From Pseudomonas antarctica (GTDB lineage Bacteria; Pseudomonadota; Gammaproteobacteria; Pseudomonadales; Pseudomonadaceae), in assembly GCF_900624995.1 (NCBI RefSeq), contig NZ_UYXQ01000010.1:1-64000 (forward strand): a stretch of 64,000 nt of DNA, read 5' to 3'. Shown here one piece after another: positions 14,619-27,582 of this stretch (position 1 is the first letter of the stretch; every line of letters starts with the position of its first letter). The notes under the pieces are model-generated. The model was not told the origin of the DNA, made no database searches, and worked only from the letters and a program-made list of their open reading frames with translations. Made by a program: the position numbers and the translations under genes.

Positions 14619-15101
14619 ATGGCTAAACAAAAGAAACACCCCACAGGGACCATCGCGCAAAATAAAAAGGCGCGACACGATTACTTCATCGAACATCGGT
14701 TCGAGGCTGGTCTGGTCCTGGCCGGCTGGGAAGTAAAAAGTCTGCGCGCCAGCAAACTGCAACTGGTCGACAGCTACGTATTGCTCAAAGATGGCGAGGC
14801 ATGGCTGCTCGGCAGCCATATCACCCCGCTGACCACCGCGAGCACTCACGTAATTGCCGACCCGGTGCGCACGCGCAAGCTGTTGCTCAATGCTCGCGAA
14901 CTGGAAAAGCTCGCTGCCGCCGTACAGCAGAAAGGCTATGCCTGCATCTGCCTGTCCTGGTACTGGAGCAAGCACCTGGTCAAGTGCGAGATCGCACTGG
15001 GCAAGGGCAAGAAGGAATACGACAAGCGCGATACCGAGCGCGAGCGCGATTCCAATCGTGAGCTGCATCGCGCTGTGCGCAACAAGGGCAAGGAAGACTA
15101 A
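14619..15101 (+). CDS. smpB: SsrA-binding protein SmpB
   Basis: 160 aa. Binds tmRNA and brings it to stalled ribosomes for trans-translation; its partner RNA ssrA lies 6 kb downstream. The family sequence is clear: [35 protein letters not shown], and the basic C-terminal tail [17 protein letters not shown] 14619 gives the usual [11 protein letters not shown] start. Confidence 0.97.
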   Translation: MAKQKKHPTGTIAQNKKARHDYFIEHRFEAGLVLAGWEVKSLRASKLQLVDSYVLLKDGEAWLLGSHITPLTTASTHVIADPVRTRKLLLNARELEKLAAAVQQKGYACICLSWYWSKHLVKCEIALGKGKKEYDKRDTERERDSNRELHRAVRNKGKED

Positions 15102-15110
15102 GCCTTGTGA

Positions 15111-15140
15111 TGTAGCCCTGGGTGACTCACCCAGGCTACA
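15111..15140. terminator. Hairpin between smpB and lldR
   Basis: Imperfect inverted repeat TGTAGCC(C)TGGGTGA/TCACCCAGGCTACA between the convergent smpB and lldR genes, overlapping the lldR stop codon. It has no T-run and probably limits read-through in both directions. Confidence 0.5.
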
Positions 15141-15903
15141 TGCCTTTACGTCGCTCTGCCCGAGCCACGCGCTGAACCTCCTGACGCACCTCCTCCAACA
15201 CTTCCTGCACATACAACAGGTGACGTGTTGAGACTTCACGTGCCTGCTCGGCCCGTCCCTCGATAATCGCCAAGTACAAATCCCGGTGCTGACTGATCAG
15301 CATGTCGCGGGTTTCCGTACGCTGCTGATACATGCCGCCGATGTTGGTCACCACGTTCCGCTTGAGCAGATCGAACAGACCGCGAATCGTGTGCAGCAAC
15401 ACCGCGTTATGGCTGGCCTCGGCAATGGCCAAGTGAAACCGCGCATCCGCCGCGCCCTCCTCCACCCGGCTGACCTCATCAACCCGCGTGTAGCAATCCT
15501 GCAACGCCTCAAAGGCGGCGGTCAGCCGCTCACGGTCAACCTCGGTGGCGCGCTGCGCCGCGTAGTAAGCACACGAAGCTTCTAAGGTCTGGCGAAACTC
15601 CAACAAATCACGCTGGGCCTCGGGGTTATTTTCCAGCAGGTGCAGCAGCGGATCGCTGAACGTCGACCCCAAGGACTCCGCCACATAGTTACCGCCGCCT
15701 TGGCGACTGACCAGCAACCCCTTGGCCGCCAGTTTCTGGATCGCCTCGCGCAACGACGGGCGCGACACGCCAAACCGCTCAGCCAAAGCGCGCTCGGCTG
15801 GCAAGCGCTCGCCTGACTTGAGCGTGCCCTCAAGGATCATGCCCTCAAGCTGCTCGACAATATCGTCAGACAAACGGCGCTGACGCACCTGATCAAACCC
15901 CAT
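15136..15903 (-). CDS. lldR: GntR/FadR-family lactate-responsive repressor
   Basis: 255 aa. N-terminal winged helix (LSDDIVEQLEGMILEGTLKSGERLPAERALAERFGVSRPSLREAIQKL) and a C-terminal all-helical FCD effector domain (residues ~95-225, with the metal-binding His pattern FHLAIAEASHN). Divergent from the lactate permease gene, with a matching operator between them, so it is assigned as LldR rather than the related PdhR. Confidence 0.88.
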   Translation of the reverse strand: MGFDQVRQRRLSDDIVEQLEGMILEGTLKSGERLPAERALAERFGVSRPSLREAIQKLAAKGLLVSRQGGGNYVAESLGSTFSDPLLHLLENNPEAQRDLLEFRQTLEASCAYYAAQRATEVDRERLTAAFEALQDCYTRVDEVSRVEEGAADARFHLAIAEASHNAVLLHTIRGLFDLLKRNVVTNIGGMYQQRTETRDMLISQHRDLYLAIIEGRAEQAREVSTRHLLYVQEVLEEVRQEVQRVARAERRKGM

Positions 15904-16095
15904 AACTCGCTCTCCGCAATCCCGACCACTCGCCGGGCCCTCTATTCTGGCCTATCGCCGCGCTTGCGGCACCTATCAGAACAGCTTCGATTGATCAGAC
16001 CAGAACACTCCACTCGTGACCTAAGACCAAAGTTTCGCGAGCGGCAAATTGACACACCCCATCCGAGGCTTTTACTCTAGCCGACAGCGACTGTA

Positions 16096-16112
16096 AATTG
16101 GTATTACCAATT
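16096..16112. promoter_or_regulatory. LldR-type operator upstream of lldP
   Basis: AATTGGTATTACCAATT is a perfect 17-bp palindrome in the lldR-lldP intergenic region. It fits the AATTGGTnnnACCAATT-type site recognised by LldR/PdhR-class FadR regulators. Confidence 0.75.
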
Positions 16113-16153
16113 GTCCAAGCTGACCAAACAACAACAATCAGGGGCCACCCCAT

Positions 16154-17848
16154 ATGCAAACCTGGCAACAGCTCTACAACCCTCTCGGCAGTCTCGGCCT
16201 GTCCGCTCTGGCGGCCGTTATTCCGATCGTATTCTTCTTCCTCGCTCTGGCCGTGTTTCGCCTGAAAGGTCACGTCGCCGGGAGTATCACCTTGGGGCTG
16301 TCGATCCTGGTGGCGATCGTTGCCTTCCAGATGCCCATGGATATGGCGCTGGCCGCTGCAGGTTATGGGTTTGCCTACGGCCTCTGGCCAATCGCCTGGA
16401 TCATTGTCGCCGCGGTGTTCCTCTACAAACTGACGGTCAAAAGCGGACAGTTCGAGATCATCCGCAGCTCGGTCCTGTCGATCACCGACGACCAGCGCTT
16501 GCAAGTGTTGCTGATCGGCTTCTGCTTCGGCGCCTTCCTGGAAGGTGCCGCCGGTTTCGGTGCACCCGTGGCAATCACCGCCGCATTGCTGGTCGGCCTG
16601 GGTTTCAACCCGCTGTACGCCGCTGGCCTTTGCCTGATCGCCAACACCGCGCCTGTCGCCTTCGGCGCACTGGGTATTCCGATCATCGTTGCAGGACAAG
16701 TCACCGGCATTGACGCATTCAAGATCGGCGCGATGACCGGCCGCCAATTGCCGTTGCTGTCGCTGTTCGTACCTTTCTGGCTTGTATTCATGATGGACGG
16801 CCTGCGCGGTGTTCGCGAAACCTGGCCAGCAGCACTGGTGGCAGGCCTGAGCTTTGCCATCACCCAGTACTTCACCTCCAACTTCATCGGCCCGGAACTG
16901 CCGGATATCACCTCAGCCCTCGTCAGCCTGATCGCCCTGACCCTGTTCCTGAAAATCTGGCAGCCCAAGCGCACCGCTGGCGCACAGATTGCCGGCGCCA
17001 CCTCCAGCGCAGGCGTTACCGCCAGTGTCGGCGGCTTCGGTCAACCACGCCAAACTGTCGCTTCGCCCTACAGCCTGGGGCAGATTTTGAAAGCCTGGTC
17101 GCCGTTCCTGATCCTGACCGTACTGGTGACCCTCTGGACCCTCAAGCCGTTCAAAGCAATGTTCGCGGCGGGCGGCTCGATGTACAGCTGGGTGTTCAAC
17201 TTTGCGATCCCTCACTTGGACCAGTTGGTGATCAAGGTCGCCCCCATCGTCACCAACCCAACGGCGATTCCGGCCGTGTTCAAGCTGGACCCGATTTCAG
17301 CCACCGGCACCGCGATTTTCTTCTCCGCACTCGTATCGATGCTGGTACTGAAGATCGACATCAAAACTGGTCTTACCACTTTGAAAGAGACCTTCTACGA
17401 GCTGCGCTGGCCGATTCTGTCCATCGGCATGGTGCTGGCGTTCGCCTTTGTCACCAACTATTCCGGCATGTCCTCGACCATGGCGCTGGTATTGGCAGGC
17501 ACGGGAGCAGCCTTTCCGTTCTTCTCGCCTTTTCTCGGCTGGCTGGGGGTGTTTCTGACAGGCTCGGACACATCGTCCAACGCCTTGTTCAGCTCGCTGC
17601 AAGCCACTACCGCTCACCAGATCGGCGTCAACGACGTGCTGTTGGTCGCCGCCAATACCAGCGGCGGCGTGACCGGCAAGATGATCTCGCCGCAGTCGAT
17701 CGCCGTGGCCTGCGCTGCCACTGGCCTGGTGGGCAAGGAGTCCGACTTGTTCCGCTTTACCCTCAAGCACAGCCTGTTTTTTGCCACCATCGTCGGGCTG
17801 ATCACGCTGGCGCAGGCCTACTGGTTCACCGGTATGCTGGTGCACTGA
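16154..17848 (+). CDS. lldP: L-lactate permease
   Basis: 564 aa, polytopic inner-membrane protein of the LctP family importing lactate (and glycolate). It opens with [22 protein letters not shown] and keeps family segments such as [22 protein letters not shown] and [20 protein letters not shown], with about 12-14 hydrophobic helices. First gene of a short lactate operon; the dehydrogenase follows after 70 bp. Confidence 0.95.
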   Translation: MQTWQQLYNPLGSLGLSALAAVIPIVFFFLALAVFRLKGHVAGSITLGLSILVAIVAFQMPMDMALAAAGYGFAYGLWPIAWIIVAAVFLYKLTVKSGQFEIIRSSVLSITDDQRLQVLLIGFCFGAFLEGAAGFGAPVAITAALLVGLGFNPLYAAGLCLIANTAPVAFGALGIPIIVAGQVTGIDAFKIGAMTGRQLPLLSLFVPFWLVFMMDGLRGVRETWPAALVAGLSFAITQYFTSNFIGPELPDITSALVSLIALTLFLKIWQPKRTAGAQIAGATSSAGVTASVGGFGQPRQTVASPYSLGQILKAWSPFLILTVLVTLWTLKPFKAMFAAGGSMYSWVFNFAIPHLDQLVIKVAPIVTNPTAIPAVFKLDPISATGTAIFFSALVSMLVLKIDIKTGLTTLKETFYELRWPILSIGMVLAFAFVTNYSGMSSTMALVLAGTGAAFPFFSPFLGWLGVFLTGSDTSSNALFSSLQATTAHQIGVNDVLLVAANTSGGVTGKMISPQSIAVACAATGLVGKESDLFRFTLKHSLFFATIVGLITLAQAYWFTGMLVH

Positions 17849-17918
17849 GACCTGCACGCAATAGGGTAAAAATCGACGCCGGACAACCATGCCGGCGTCA
17901 GCTATTTCTGGAGGACCG

Positions 17919-20729
<2,811 letters not shown>

Positions 20730-20865
20730 TCCGCCAACAAAACCGAACCCCTGCGCGCCGGCGTAGTCATCTGCATAGGCCTCGGTGAACGAGGCTCATC
20801 AGTGATGTCGCTGGCAGGTCTTGAACGCCAGTAGCGTCGAGCCCTTTTTCGCAAGGAGATACCCT

Positions 20866-21147
20866 ATGAAGCGTTCCGCTCTTGCTGGCTTGTTTATTAC
20901 CGCTGCGATGATGGCCTCGCCTGTTTTTGCAGCTGGCAAAACAGATGACCTTTGCCAGATTAACTTGGACAAAATCAACAACGGCAAAGCCCTGCTGGCC
21001 ACCGACACCAGTGGCAAAAGCGGCGAAATCGACACCGCAGTCTCCCAGGCCAAGGCTGCCCACGCGGCCGGCGATGACAAGAAGTGCATCGAGATCACCT
21101 CCAAAGCCATCCAGGACTTGCAGAGCAGCGAAAAAGGCGGCCAGTAA
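20866..21147 (+). CDS. Small exported protein of unknown function
   Basis: 93 aa with a Sec signal peptide (MKRSALAGLFITAAMMASPVFA, cleavage after AFA-type site) and a mature part of about 70 residues with two cysteines (LCQINLD; KKCIEI), possibly a disulfide. A strong AAGGAG precedes ATG 20866. Helical, Ala/Lys/Asp-rich, no recognised domain. Monocistronic, ending at a hairpin terminator. Confidence 0.8.
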   Translation: MKRSALAGLFITAAMMASPVFAAGKTDDLCQINLDKINNGKALLATDTSGKSGEIDTAVSQAKAAHAAGDDKKCIEITSKAIQDLQSSEKGGQ

Positions 21148-21164
21148 GCCCCTGGCTCGCGCGC

Positions 21165-21184
21165 GGCCAACCTTCGGGTTGGCC
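21165..21184 (+). terminator. Hairpin downstream of the small exported protein gene
   Basis: Perfect 8-bp stem with a UUCG tetraloop (GGCCAACC-TTCG-GGTTGGCC) followed by TTCT; the T-run is short. Confidence 0.6.
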
Positions 21185-21251
21185 TTCTGCGAACGTTTGG
21201 CGTACACTGCACAGGCTTGTCACTCACTATGAAACAACGAGTTACAAGCAC

Positions 21252-21648
21252 GGGGCCGTTTAGGATTCGACGCCGGTCGCGAAACTTTAGGTGCATGCCG
21301 AGTTGGTAACAGAACTCGTAAATCCACTGTTGCAACTTCTTATAGTTGCCAATGACGAAAACTACGGCCAGGAATTCGCTCTCGCTGCGTAAGCAGCCTT
21401 AGCCCTGAGCTTCTGGTACCTTCGGGTCCAGCAATCACCAGGGGATGTCTGTAAACCCAAAGTGATTGTCATATAGAACAGAATCGCCGTGCAGTACGTT
21501 GTGGACGAAGCGGCTAAAACTTACACAACTCGCCCAAAGCACCCTGCCCTTCGGGTCGCTGAGGGTTAACTTAATAGAAACGGCTACGCATGTAGTACCG
21601 ACAGCGGAGTACTGGCGGACGGGGGTTCAAATCCCCCCGGCTCCACCA
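21252..21648 (+). ncRNA. ssrA: tmRNA
   Basis: Transfer-messenger RNA that rescues stalled ribosomes and tags the nascent protein for degradation. The 5' end GGGGCCGTTTAGGATTCGAC and the 3' end GGTTCAAATCCCCCCGGCTCCACCA form the tRNA-like domain with the G-U wobble of the Ala acceptor stem. The tag frame is at 21348-21392 and encodes ANDENYGQEFALAA then TAA. Pseudoknot-forming inverted repeats fill the centre (e.g. GGTACCTTCGGGTCC, CCCTTCGGG). An intrinsic terminator follows. SmpB is encoded 6 kb upstream. Confidence 0.97.
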
Positions 21649-21663
21649 ATTCGAAGCATCGAC

Positions 21664-21689
21664 AAAACCCGCCTAGTGCGGGTTTTGTT
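21664..21689 (+). terminator. ssrA terminator
   Basis: AAAACCCGC-CTAGT-GCGGGTTTT then GTTGTTT, 15 nt after the CCA end of tmRNA. Confidence 0.85.
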
Positions 21690-21818
21690 GTTTCTGGGGT
21701 TCTGAATGTTGCGGGACATAAAAAGGCGAGCGGCCTCACAACGCCTCGCCCGCTGGAATCCCCCCACGCTTCCCATTACCCTGACGGCCTTTATCAGACA
21801 ACCGGAAGTCAGATACCC

Positions 21819-22844
21819 GTGCTCAAGCCCCTCGCTGTCATTACCCTCGCCTTCACGCCCTTGCTCGCCTGCGCCGCCGACCTCGCGGGCGTCTGGCAGG
21901 GCACGCTGGGTAAATCCGCTGTAACCGCCTGTTTCAACGGCGCCGATGGCGAGCATGGCAGTTACTACTACCAACGCATCCTCACGCCGATTCAACTGAC
22001 CCAAGCCAGCGATAACGCGCCGTGGGTGGAGGAAGGCAACACCGGTTTCTGGGCATTGCAGAACCCCCAGGGCGATACGCTCTCAGGTGGCTGGAGTAAA
22101 ACCAAGGGCGGCAACACGCTGCCACTCAGCTTGCAACGCATCAGCCCCGACGGCTGCGGCAGCGATGCCTACAACGCGCCTATGGAAGCGGCGCCTCTGC
22201 CGGTCAAGACCGAGAAGAAAAGCGTCGAAAACCACGCGTATCGACTCAAGACCCAAGGCGCCCAGGTCACGCTCAAACTGGGTGGCGACGGCCCGGCGAT
22301 TCAGAAGATCAACCAACAACTCGCCGCCCTGGCCATCAATAACGATGACCAGGCTGACTACTTACAAGAGCGCCGCGAATACCTGGGTCGAAATGGCTCG
22401 GCCTACACCAGCGAAATCGCGGTGGAGCCCACGTATTGGTCATCGCAGTTCATCACCGTCAGGTTTTACCGCTGGGCCGCAGGTACCGGCGCCAGAGGCA
22501 TCAGTTGGGGCCTGCATTCCTGGAACCTGCAAACCGGCGAAAGCGTTGACCCGTGGACGTGGCTCGGCGGGCGCCAGGAGTGGTACTCCGCTTACTCCGG
22601 CCACGTGGAGTTACCGGCCACATTCAGCGCCTGGCTGGCCAAGCAAACCACCACCGATGAGGGCTGCCCGGCGATCACCAGCTATTCCTCCTTTGACTTG
22701 AGCTTCAACACCCAAGGCCTGCAACTCTCCACCCGCGCCACGGGAGACGGCTGCGACAACGACTTGAGCTTCACTTGGGAGCAGTTGGAACCGGTACTGA
22801 CCGAGCGAGGCAAAGCGGCATTACCGCGCTTAAAACGCCTTTGA
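21819..22844 (+). CDS. Exported protein with DUF3298/RsiV-like C-terminus
   Basis: 341 aa from GTG 21819 (GGAAG 10 nt upstream). A signal peptide (LKPLAVITLAFTPLLACA) precedes an N-terminal domain with DLAGVWQGTLGKSAVTACF. The C-terminal half resembles the DUF3298/RsiV-like fold: an extended strand region (AYTSEIAVEPTYWSSQFITVRFYRW), GARGISWGLHSWNLQTGE, and a WTWLGG turn. Predicted periplasmic; function unknown. The alternative Cys17 lipobox (LLAC) is weak. Confidence 0.75.
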   Translation: MLKPLAVITLAFTPLLACAADLAGVWQGTLGKSAVTACFNGADGEHGSYYYQRILTPIQLTQASDNAPWVEEGNTGFWALQNPQGDTLSGGWSKTKGGNTLPLSLQRISPDGCGSDAYNAPMEAAPLPVKTEKKSVENHAYRLKTQGAQVTLKLGGDGPAIQKINQQLAALAINNDDQADYLQERREYLGRNGSAYTSEIAVEPTYWSSQFITVRFYRWAAGTGARGISWGLHSWNLQTGESVDPWTWLGGRQEWYSAYSGHVELPATFSAWLAKQTTTDEGCPAITSYSSFDLSFNTQGLQLSTRATGDGCDNDLSFTWEQLEPVLTERGKAALPRLKRL

Positions 22845-22970
22845 ACAGCAGGTTTGGCCGCCTTACAAAAACCCCACACTCGTTCACGAAATGTTAAGAA
22901 ACGGATACATATACTGACGGATTAACATGCCCGCTCCTCCGAGCGGTCCCCTGCCCGGTAGCCAGAACCC

Positions 22971-24404
22971 ATGACGCGCCCCGTTCCTCTGCTGCTCCTT
23001 CTCGTTGCTGTGTTGTTCTTCTTCGCCCTGGGCAGCCATGAGCTGCAAGGCTCCACCGAAGCCCGGGTCGCCGGGATCGCGATGGCCATGCACTTGGACA
23101 ATGATTGGGTGATCCCGCGCCTGTTTCGAGAACCCTTCCTGGAAAAACCGCCCCTGAGCCTGTGGCTGGACGCCGGTGCGATTCGGCTGTTTGGCGGCAC
23201 CACCTGGGCGGTGCGCCTGGCATCGGCGTTTGCCGGGCTGTTCAGCGTGATGCTGTTTTACGCGATGCTGCGTAAGTTTGGGCGGCCGCAGACGATGGCG
23301 TTCTGCGCGGCGCTGATCCTGGCGACCATGGCCAGTTACTGGGGCAACGTGCGCGGGGTGGGTGAAGATTCGTTGCTCAGCCTTGGCGTGACCGCCGCGC
23401 TGCTCGGGTTTTACCAGGCTGTGCGGCCAGAACGCGAGGGCTCCAGTGTTTGGGCCTGGGCGTTGTTTACCGTGGGGATGGTGATCGCCACACTGAGCAA
23501 AGGTGTGTTGGGCTTGGCGATGCCGGGCATTGTGATCTTTGTGTACCTGGCCAGCACCAGCGTGATGGATAAACGCCTGCGCATCGGCGACTGGCTCAAG
23601 CCGGCGCTATTCACCATGCTGGCCCTGGTGCCGCTGATGATCTGGCTAGGGTTTCTGTTTCATCGCGGCGGCATGCAGGCCGTGGCCGAAGTGCTGTGGA
23701 CCAACAGCGTCGGGCGCTTCAGCGGCTCGTTTGTCGAGGCTGGGCATTACGAGCCGATCTATTACTACATCGCGAAGCTGCCCGAGGCGTTTCTGCCTTG
23801 GAACATTCTGGTGTACCTGGGCCTGTGGCACTTCCGCAAAAGCCTGGTACGTAACCGCTACCGCCTGTTTTTCAGCGTGTGGCTGCTGGCGCAGTTCACA
23901 TTGCTGACCCTGGCTTCGAGCAAGCGCACCGTTTATTTAATGGCACTCACGCCCGCTGCTGCGGTGCTCGCAGCAGAATACGCCGGGGTGTTGCTGGCGT
24001 GGCTCAAAGCGAATAAACCCACGCTGTACCGTTATCACCGCGGCGTAATCGCCGGCGTGTTCACGCTACTGATCGCCAGTTACATGACTGCCGCCTTCTG
24101 GTTTGCGCCAAAAGCCGACTTACGTGAGTCTTTCGTACCGGTGATCAGCCAGGCGAAGGCGTATCAAACCGAAGGCAAAGAGGTGGTGCTGTTCCAGCCC
24201 AACGAGCGCATCGCCGGGGCCAGCGTGTTCTATCTGCAGGCCTACTTACCGATCCTGCAAACCGAAACGCAGTTGCGCAGTTTTCTTGAGGCCAAGCCCG
24301 GGAACATGGCGCTGCTGGATCGCCCTGACGACCTGGCGGAGAAGGTACACGTGATCAAGCAGATGGCAATCGGTCGCCAGCCTTACTTCTTCGTCGAACA
24401 GTAA
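22971..24404 (+). CDS. ArnT/PMT-family glycosyltransferase
   Basis: 477 aa integral membrane protein, GT-C fold. It has the family features of ArnT/PMT_2: a first periplasmic loop GSHELQGSTEARVAGIAMAM (catalytic Glu/Asp region), LFREPFLEKPPLSLWL, then about 10-11 membrane helices. ArnT proteins transfer sugars from undecaprenyl phosphate to lipid A. This one stands alone, without an arn operon, and is shorter than canonical ArnT (about 550 aa), so donor and acceptor are unknown. Convergent with the yqhA gene. Confidence 0.82.
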   Translation: MTRPVPLLLLLVAVLFFFALGSHELQGSTEARVAGIAMAMHLDNDWVIPRLFREPFLEKPPLSLWLDAGAIRLFGGTTWAVRLASAFAGLFSVMLFYAMLRKFGRPQTMAFCAALILATMASYWGNVRGVGEDSLLSLGVTAALLGFYQAVRPEREGSSVWAWALFTVGMVIATLSKGVLGLAMPGIVIFVYLASTSVMDKRLRIGDWLKPALFTMLALVPLMIWLGFLFHRGGMQAVAEVLWTNSVGRFSGSFVEAGHYEPIYYYIAKLPEAFLPWNILVYLGLWHFRKSLVRNRYRLFFSVWLLAQFTLLTLASSKRTVYLMALTPAAAVLAAEYAGVLLAWLKANKPTLYRYHRGVIAGVFTLLIASYMTAAFWFAPKADLRESFVPVISQAKAYQTEGKEVVLFQPNERIAGASVFYLQAYLPILQTETQLRSFLEAKPGNMALLDRPDDLAEKVHVIKQMAIGRQPYFFVEQ

Positions 24405-24419
24405 GGCTGACGCGGGGCC

Positions 24420-24908
24420 TCAGTGCTTGGTGAGCTTGTCCAGGTAACCCATGGCGAACGCCGAGATCACGAAGGTCATGTGGATGATCACGTACCACAT
24501 CAAATGCTGCGGATCGACGTTCTTGGCGTCCATGAAGATGCGCAGCAGGTGGATAGACGAAATCGCCACGATGGAGGCGGCCACTTTCATCTTCAGCGAT
24601 GAAGAGTCCATGGTGCCCAACCAGTTAAGCTTTTCCTTGCTCTCATCGATATCCAGCTGCGAGACGAAGTTCTCGTAGCCGGAAATCATCACCATCACCA
24701 GCAAGCCGCCGACCAGTGCCATGTCGATCAACGACAGCAGCACCAGGATCAGTTCGGACTCGGCCATCGAGAACACGCTCGGCAGCAAGTGAATCACTTC
24801 CTGGAAGAACTTCAGCGCCAGCGCCAGCAACCCCAGGGACAAGCCGAAATAAATCGGCGCCAGCAGCCATCGCGAGGCGTACATGGCATTTTCGATAAAG
24901 CGTTCCAT
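24420..24908 (-). CDS. yqhA: TIGR00645/UPF0114 inner membrane protein
   Basis: 162 aa. Strong match to YqhA/UPF0114: [70 protein letters not shown] and [19 protein letters not shown]. Three to four membrane helices. Function is not established. Convergent with the ArnT-like gene, 15 bp between stops. Confidence 0.9.
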   Translation of the reverse strand: MERFIENAMYASRWLLAPIYFGLSLGLLALALKFFQEVIHLLPSVFSMAESELILVLLSLIDMALVGGLLVMVMISGYENFVSQLDIDESKEKLNWLGTMDSSSLKMKVAASIVAISSIHLLRIFMDAKNVDPQHLMWYVIIHMTFVISAFAMGYLDKLTKH

Positions 24909-25070
24909 TGAATCTCACACAGCGTGGTTAAAAATGGCCGCGAGTATACCAGCCGCGCCCGAACACCTGTCACCGCGAGAAAACTGACGTGGGCGGCATC
25001 TGTAAGAGATTTTTTCTGCTAGTGTCGAGCCCATCAAATCAGCTTGATGCTGTGGAACAGGAAAACTCAG

Positions 25071-26894
25071 ATGATGGATGTGCGATCCCCTTTGGCCACG
25101 TTCGGCCTGTGTGCGGTGTTGCTGATGGCCAGCGGCTGCTCCCCTAAAGAAGAGCAGAAGCAAGCTACCCTCGAAGAGAAAACCGCCAAGTTCGAACAAT
25201 CACTGGACAGCATTCAAGACCCCAAGCTTAGAGATGCCATCGCCGACCTAGGCGGCTCGCTGCTGTTGCTGGAGCGCGCGCAGGCCAAGCTTGCCACCAA
25301 GCCCATCGAAGCCGAATACGGCGAAGACACCCTGGCGCTGCTCAAGCACTACCCCACGCCCCAAGCCTTGGTGGACACCTACATCAACGGCCTGTTCGTA
25401 CTGCGCAAAGCCTCGCACTCCGACTACCTGACGGATCTGCAGCCGGTCCTGCCGTTCAACTTCAATACCCCGAATCAGTTCCCGTTCCCCCACGGCCTGG
25501 AATGGCAGTCGGTGACCTTGAGCAACAACAAAGTCATCCCCTTCCAGCCAGAATGGTCGGAAACCGACCCGGGCATCCAACTGAGCCCGAGCAGCTCCAA
25601 CCTGACCAACCCCGATGATCTGACGGTAACCTACCCGTTCATCGAGGGCTTGGAGACCGAGAACAAGAGCCAGCCACAGCCCGTCAGCCTCAAGGGCGCG
25701 GTTGAGGTGGTTGCGCCCGGCAAGGTGCTGACGTTCGACTTGTCGAAAAAAGACGTGGGCCACAAACGCACCGAGGGCAATATCACCCTCAACCTGCTGC
25801 GGCTTGAGAAAAACTACGCCGAGATCGAGCTGACCAACCGCGAGCCGCTGGCGCCGGAAGTCGGCGACGACTCGCCGAACCCTTTGCTGGTGCAGGCACG
25901 CGACAGCACGGGGCAATTTCTCACCCGCTCGGGCTCGATCAACGAAAACGCCGCGCAGGTGGCGTTCTACGAGAAGCAACTGGCCGAGATGCAAAAGCAG
26001 ACGGCTTGGTCAGACGCCTTTGAAAAACAACTGACCGACGAGCAGAAAGCCTTCGAACACAAACAGAGCAGCCATTACGCCAAGGTGTATTTCAATGGTT
26101 TGATCGAAAACCTGCAGGTCAACGTGCTGGACTTCTCCAAAGCCACGCTCACCCGCAAGGACCTCGACCTGCCGGTGATGCGCTTCGACAAGAACAGCCT
26201 GCAAAACACCGTGCAAGCCTTGCCGATGCCCGTCACCGTGTATGACGACAGCGCCGCCAGCTGGCTTAAAGATGCATCGATGACCGAGGAGCAGCTGAAA
26301 AAAAGCGTCACCATCAGCCAATCGACCGAAGACGCCAGCGCCGCGAAGATCGTGTTTGACCACCCGTTCACCTTCAATGACGACCTGGTTGGCGCCGAGC
26401 GCAACAACAGCGATGCCCCAATCACCTTCTTCACGGCGGACGACAAGGGCGAGCGCGGCGAGCCCATCGAGCTGCCAGCCGAGGCCTTTGAGTTGAATGC
26501 GGGCAGCGGCACGCTCACGTACGACCTCAACCTGTTCCCGGAAACCCCAGCGTTTGTGGTGGGCTCAGTGCCGCTGTTCCTGGCCACCATCGAGAAAGCC
26601 ACGCTTGACGTGGCCAAGCTGCCCAGAGGCCTGTCACTCAAGGACAACGCGCTGATCGTCGATCAAACAGACTTTCCCGCCGACAGCTGGCGCTTCTACG
26701 CCAAGGACGCGAGCGGCAACTACCTCAAGGAGATCCTCGGCGTGAGCCACCGTGCCGAGGAGTACGGCACGGCGCTGTTTGACGTGCATTACTTCTACGG
26801 CCAGCCGACCAGCCTGGAAAGCTACCAGCGCACCGACCTCGACACCGTGCAATATGGTTTCGAGGTAAAGCTGGACAAGCCCGAGGCAAAATAG
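25071..26894 (+). CDS. Large lipoprotein of unknown function
   Basis: 607 aa from ATG 25071 (GGAAAA upstream), preferred over ATG 25044 because it gives a standard lipoprotein signal: LATFGLCAVLLMASGC, with the lipidated Cys about 22 residues in. The mature part begins with a charged coiled-coil-like segment (KEEQKQATLEEKTAKFEQSLDSIQD). A mixed beta-rich region with no catalytic motif follows, including a second Gln/Glu/Lys-rich segment near residue 310 (AFYEKQLAEMQKQTAWSDAFEKQ). Orphan gene; no family recognised. Confidence 0.8.
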   Translation: MMDVRSPLATFGLCAVLLMASGCSPKEEQKQATLEEKTAKFEQSLDSIQDPKLRDAIADLGGSLLLLERAQAKLATKPIEAEYGEDTLALLKHYPTPQALVDTYINGLFVLRKASHSDYLTDLQPVLPFNFNTPNQFPFPHGLEWQSVTLSNNKVIPFQPEWSETDPGIQLSPSSSNLTNPDDLTVTYPFIEGLETENKSQPQPVSLKGAVEVVAPGKVLTFDLSKKDVGHKRTEGNITLNLLRLEKNYAEIELTNREPLAPEVGDDSPNPLLVQARDSTGQFLTRSGSINENAAQVAFYEKQLAEMQKQTAWSDAFEKQLTDEQKAFEHKQSSHYAKVYFNGLIENLQVNVLDFSKATLTRKDLDLPVMRFDKNSLQNTVQALPMPVTVYDDSAASWLKDASMTEEQLKKSVTISQSTEDASAAKIVFDHPFTFNDDLVGAERNNSDAPITFFTADDKGERGEPIELPAEAFELNAGSGTLTYDLNLFPETPAFVVGSVPLFLATIEKATLDVAKLPRGLSLKDNALIVDQTDFPADSWRFYAKDASGNYLKEILGVSHRAEEYGTALFDVHYFYGQPTSLESYQRTDLDTVQYGFEVKLDKPEAK

Positions 26895-26902
26895 CCGCCT
26901 AC

Positions 26903-27042
26903 GGCCGATCGTTCCTACGCGCAGCAAAGGCATGCATCCCCAGACGCGCAGCGTCACCCAGCGCAGGGCTTGAGCCGTGTGGCGACAGCGGGACGCAGAG
27001 CGTCCGGGGCGGCGTTACCACGCAGAGCGTGGGAACGATCAG
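26903..27042. repeat. REP-like repeat cluster
   Basis: A non-coding stretch bounded by inverted copies of CGATCGTTCC(T/C)ACGC and GCGTGGGAACGATC. Inside are further ACGCAGAGCGT and CGCAGCGTCAC units. This palindromic family is frequent in Pseudomonas intergenic regions. Confidence 0.55.
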
Positions 27043-27360
27043 TCACAAGGCCAGAAGCTCATGCCCGCCATTGAGCTGTCGCAGATGGGCCTGCATATGC
27101 AGGCACCATATCTGCGGATCGCCCGCCAGCTCATAGCCATGCAGCGTCAGGCTTTCGACGATTGCCCCCAGAATGGTTTCTGCCACAAAAGGCCCATGAA
27201 ACGGGCCCTGGGACTTGATGGTGGACGGCTGTTCGCCGCTCATTCCGGCCGCAAACAACAACGTCCACATACCGTTATCCCCCGCGAGAGGGCGAATGGA
27301 GCATTCGATACGGGTGACCAGGCCCAGGCATTGGCGGGTAAGGCAAAGGTTGCGCGGCAT
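27043..27360 (-). CDS. Conserved-looking hypothetical protein
   Basis: 105 aa from ATG 27360 (GAGGG 8 nt upstream), chosen over ATG 27471, whose extra 37 residues are Arg-rich and unlikely. Sequence PRNLCLTRQCLGLVTRIECS, GDNGMWTLLFAAGMSG and a His-rich C-terminus suggest a small soluble protein with several cysteines. No domain recognised. Isolated on the minus strand downstream of the Lon-type gene. Confidence 0.55.
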   Translation of the reverse strand: MPRNLCLTRQCLGLVTRIECSIRPLAGDNGMWTLLFAAGMSGEQPSTIKSQGPFHGPFVAETILGAIVESLTLHGYELAGDPQIWCLHMQAHLRQLNGGHELLAL

Positions 27361-27481
27361 GGCGGCGACCCTCGGTAGATCGGTGTTCAACCTCGCGCAG
27401 GGCAAGGCTGTCTCTATCCTGCGACTCCTGTGGATATCCCTAGCACTCAGAATAGAAGAAAACCGGTACAAACCAAGGTTG

Positions 27482-27508
27482 TAGGGACCAACGGGCGTTG
27501 GTCCCTAC
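27482..27508. repeat. Strong palindromic hairpin
   Basis: Inverted repeat GTAGGGACCAAC...GTTGGTCCCTAC (12-bp arms, 4-nt loop) between the Lon-type protease gene and the upstream hypothetical gene. It may terminate or stabilise their transcripts. Confidence 0.5.
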
Positions 27509-27582
27509 ACACGAGTCAAGATTGTGGCGAGCGGGCTTGCCCAACAAGCCGGCGCCCGCCCTTACTGCGCCACCACAAAAAA

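Noticed and set aside
21252..21900. tmRNA 3' end considered as an integration site for a genomic island
   Set aside because: No integrase or duplicated CCA-end sequence downstream; ordinary genes follow.
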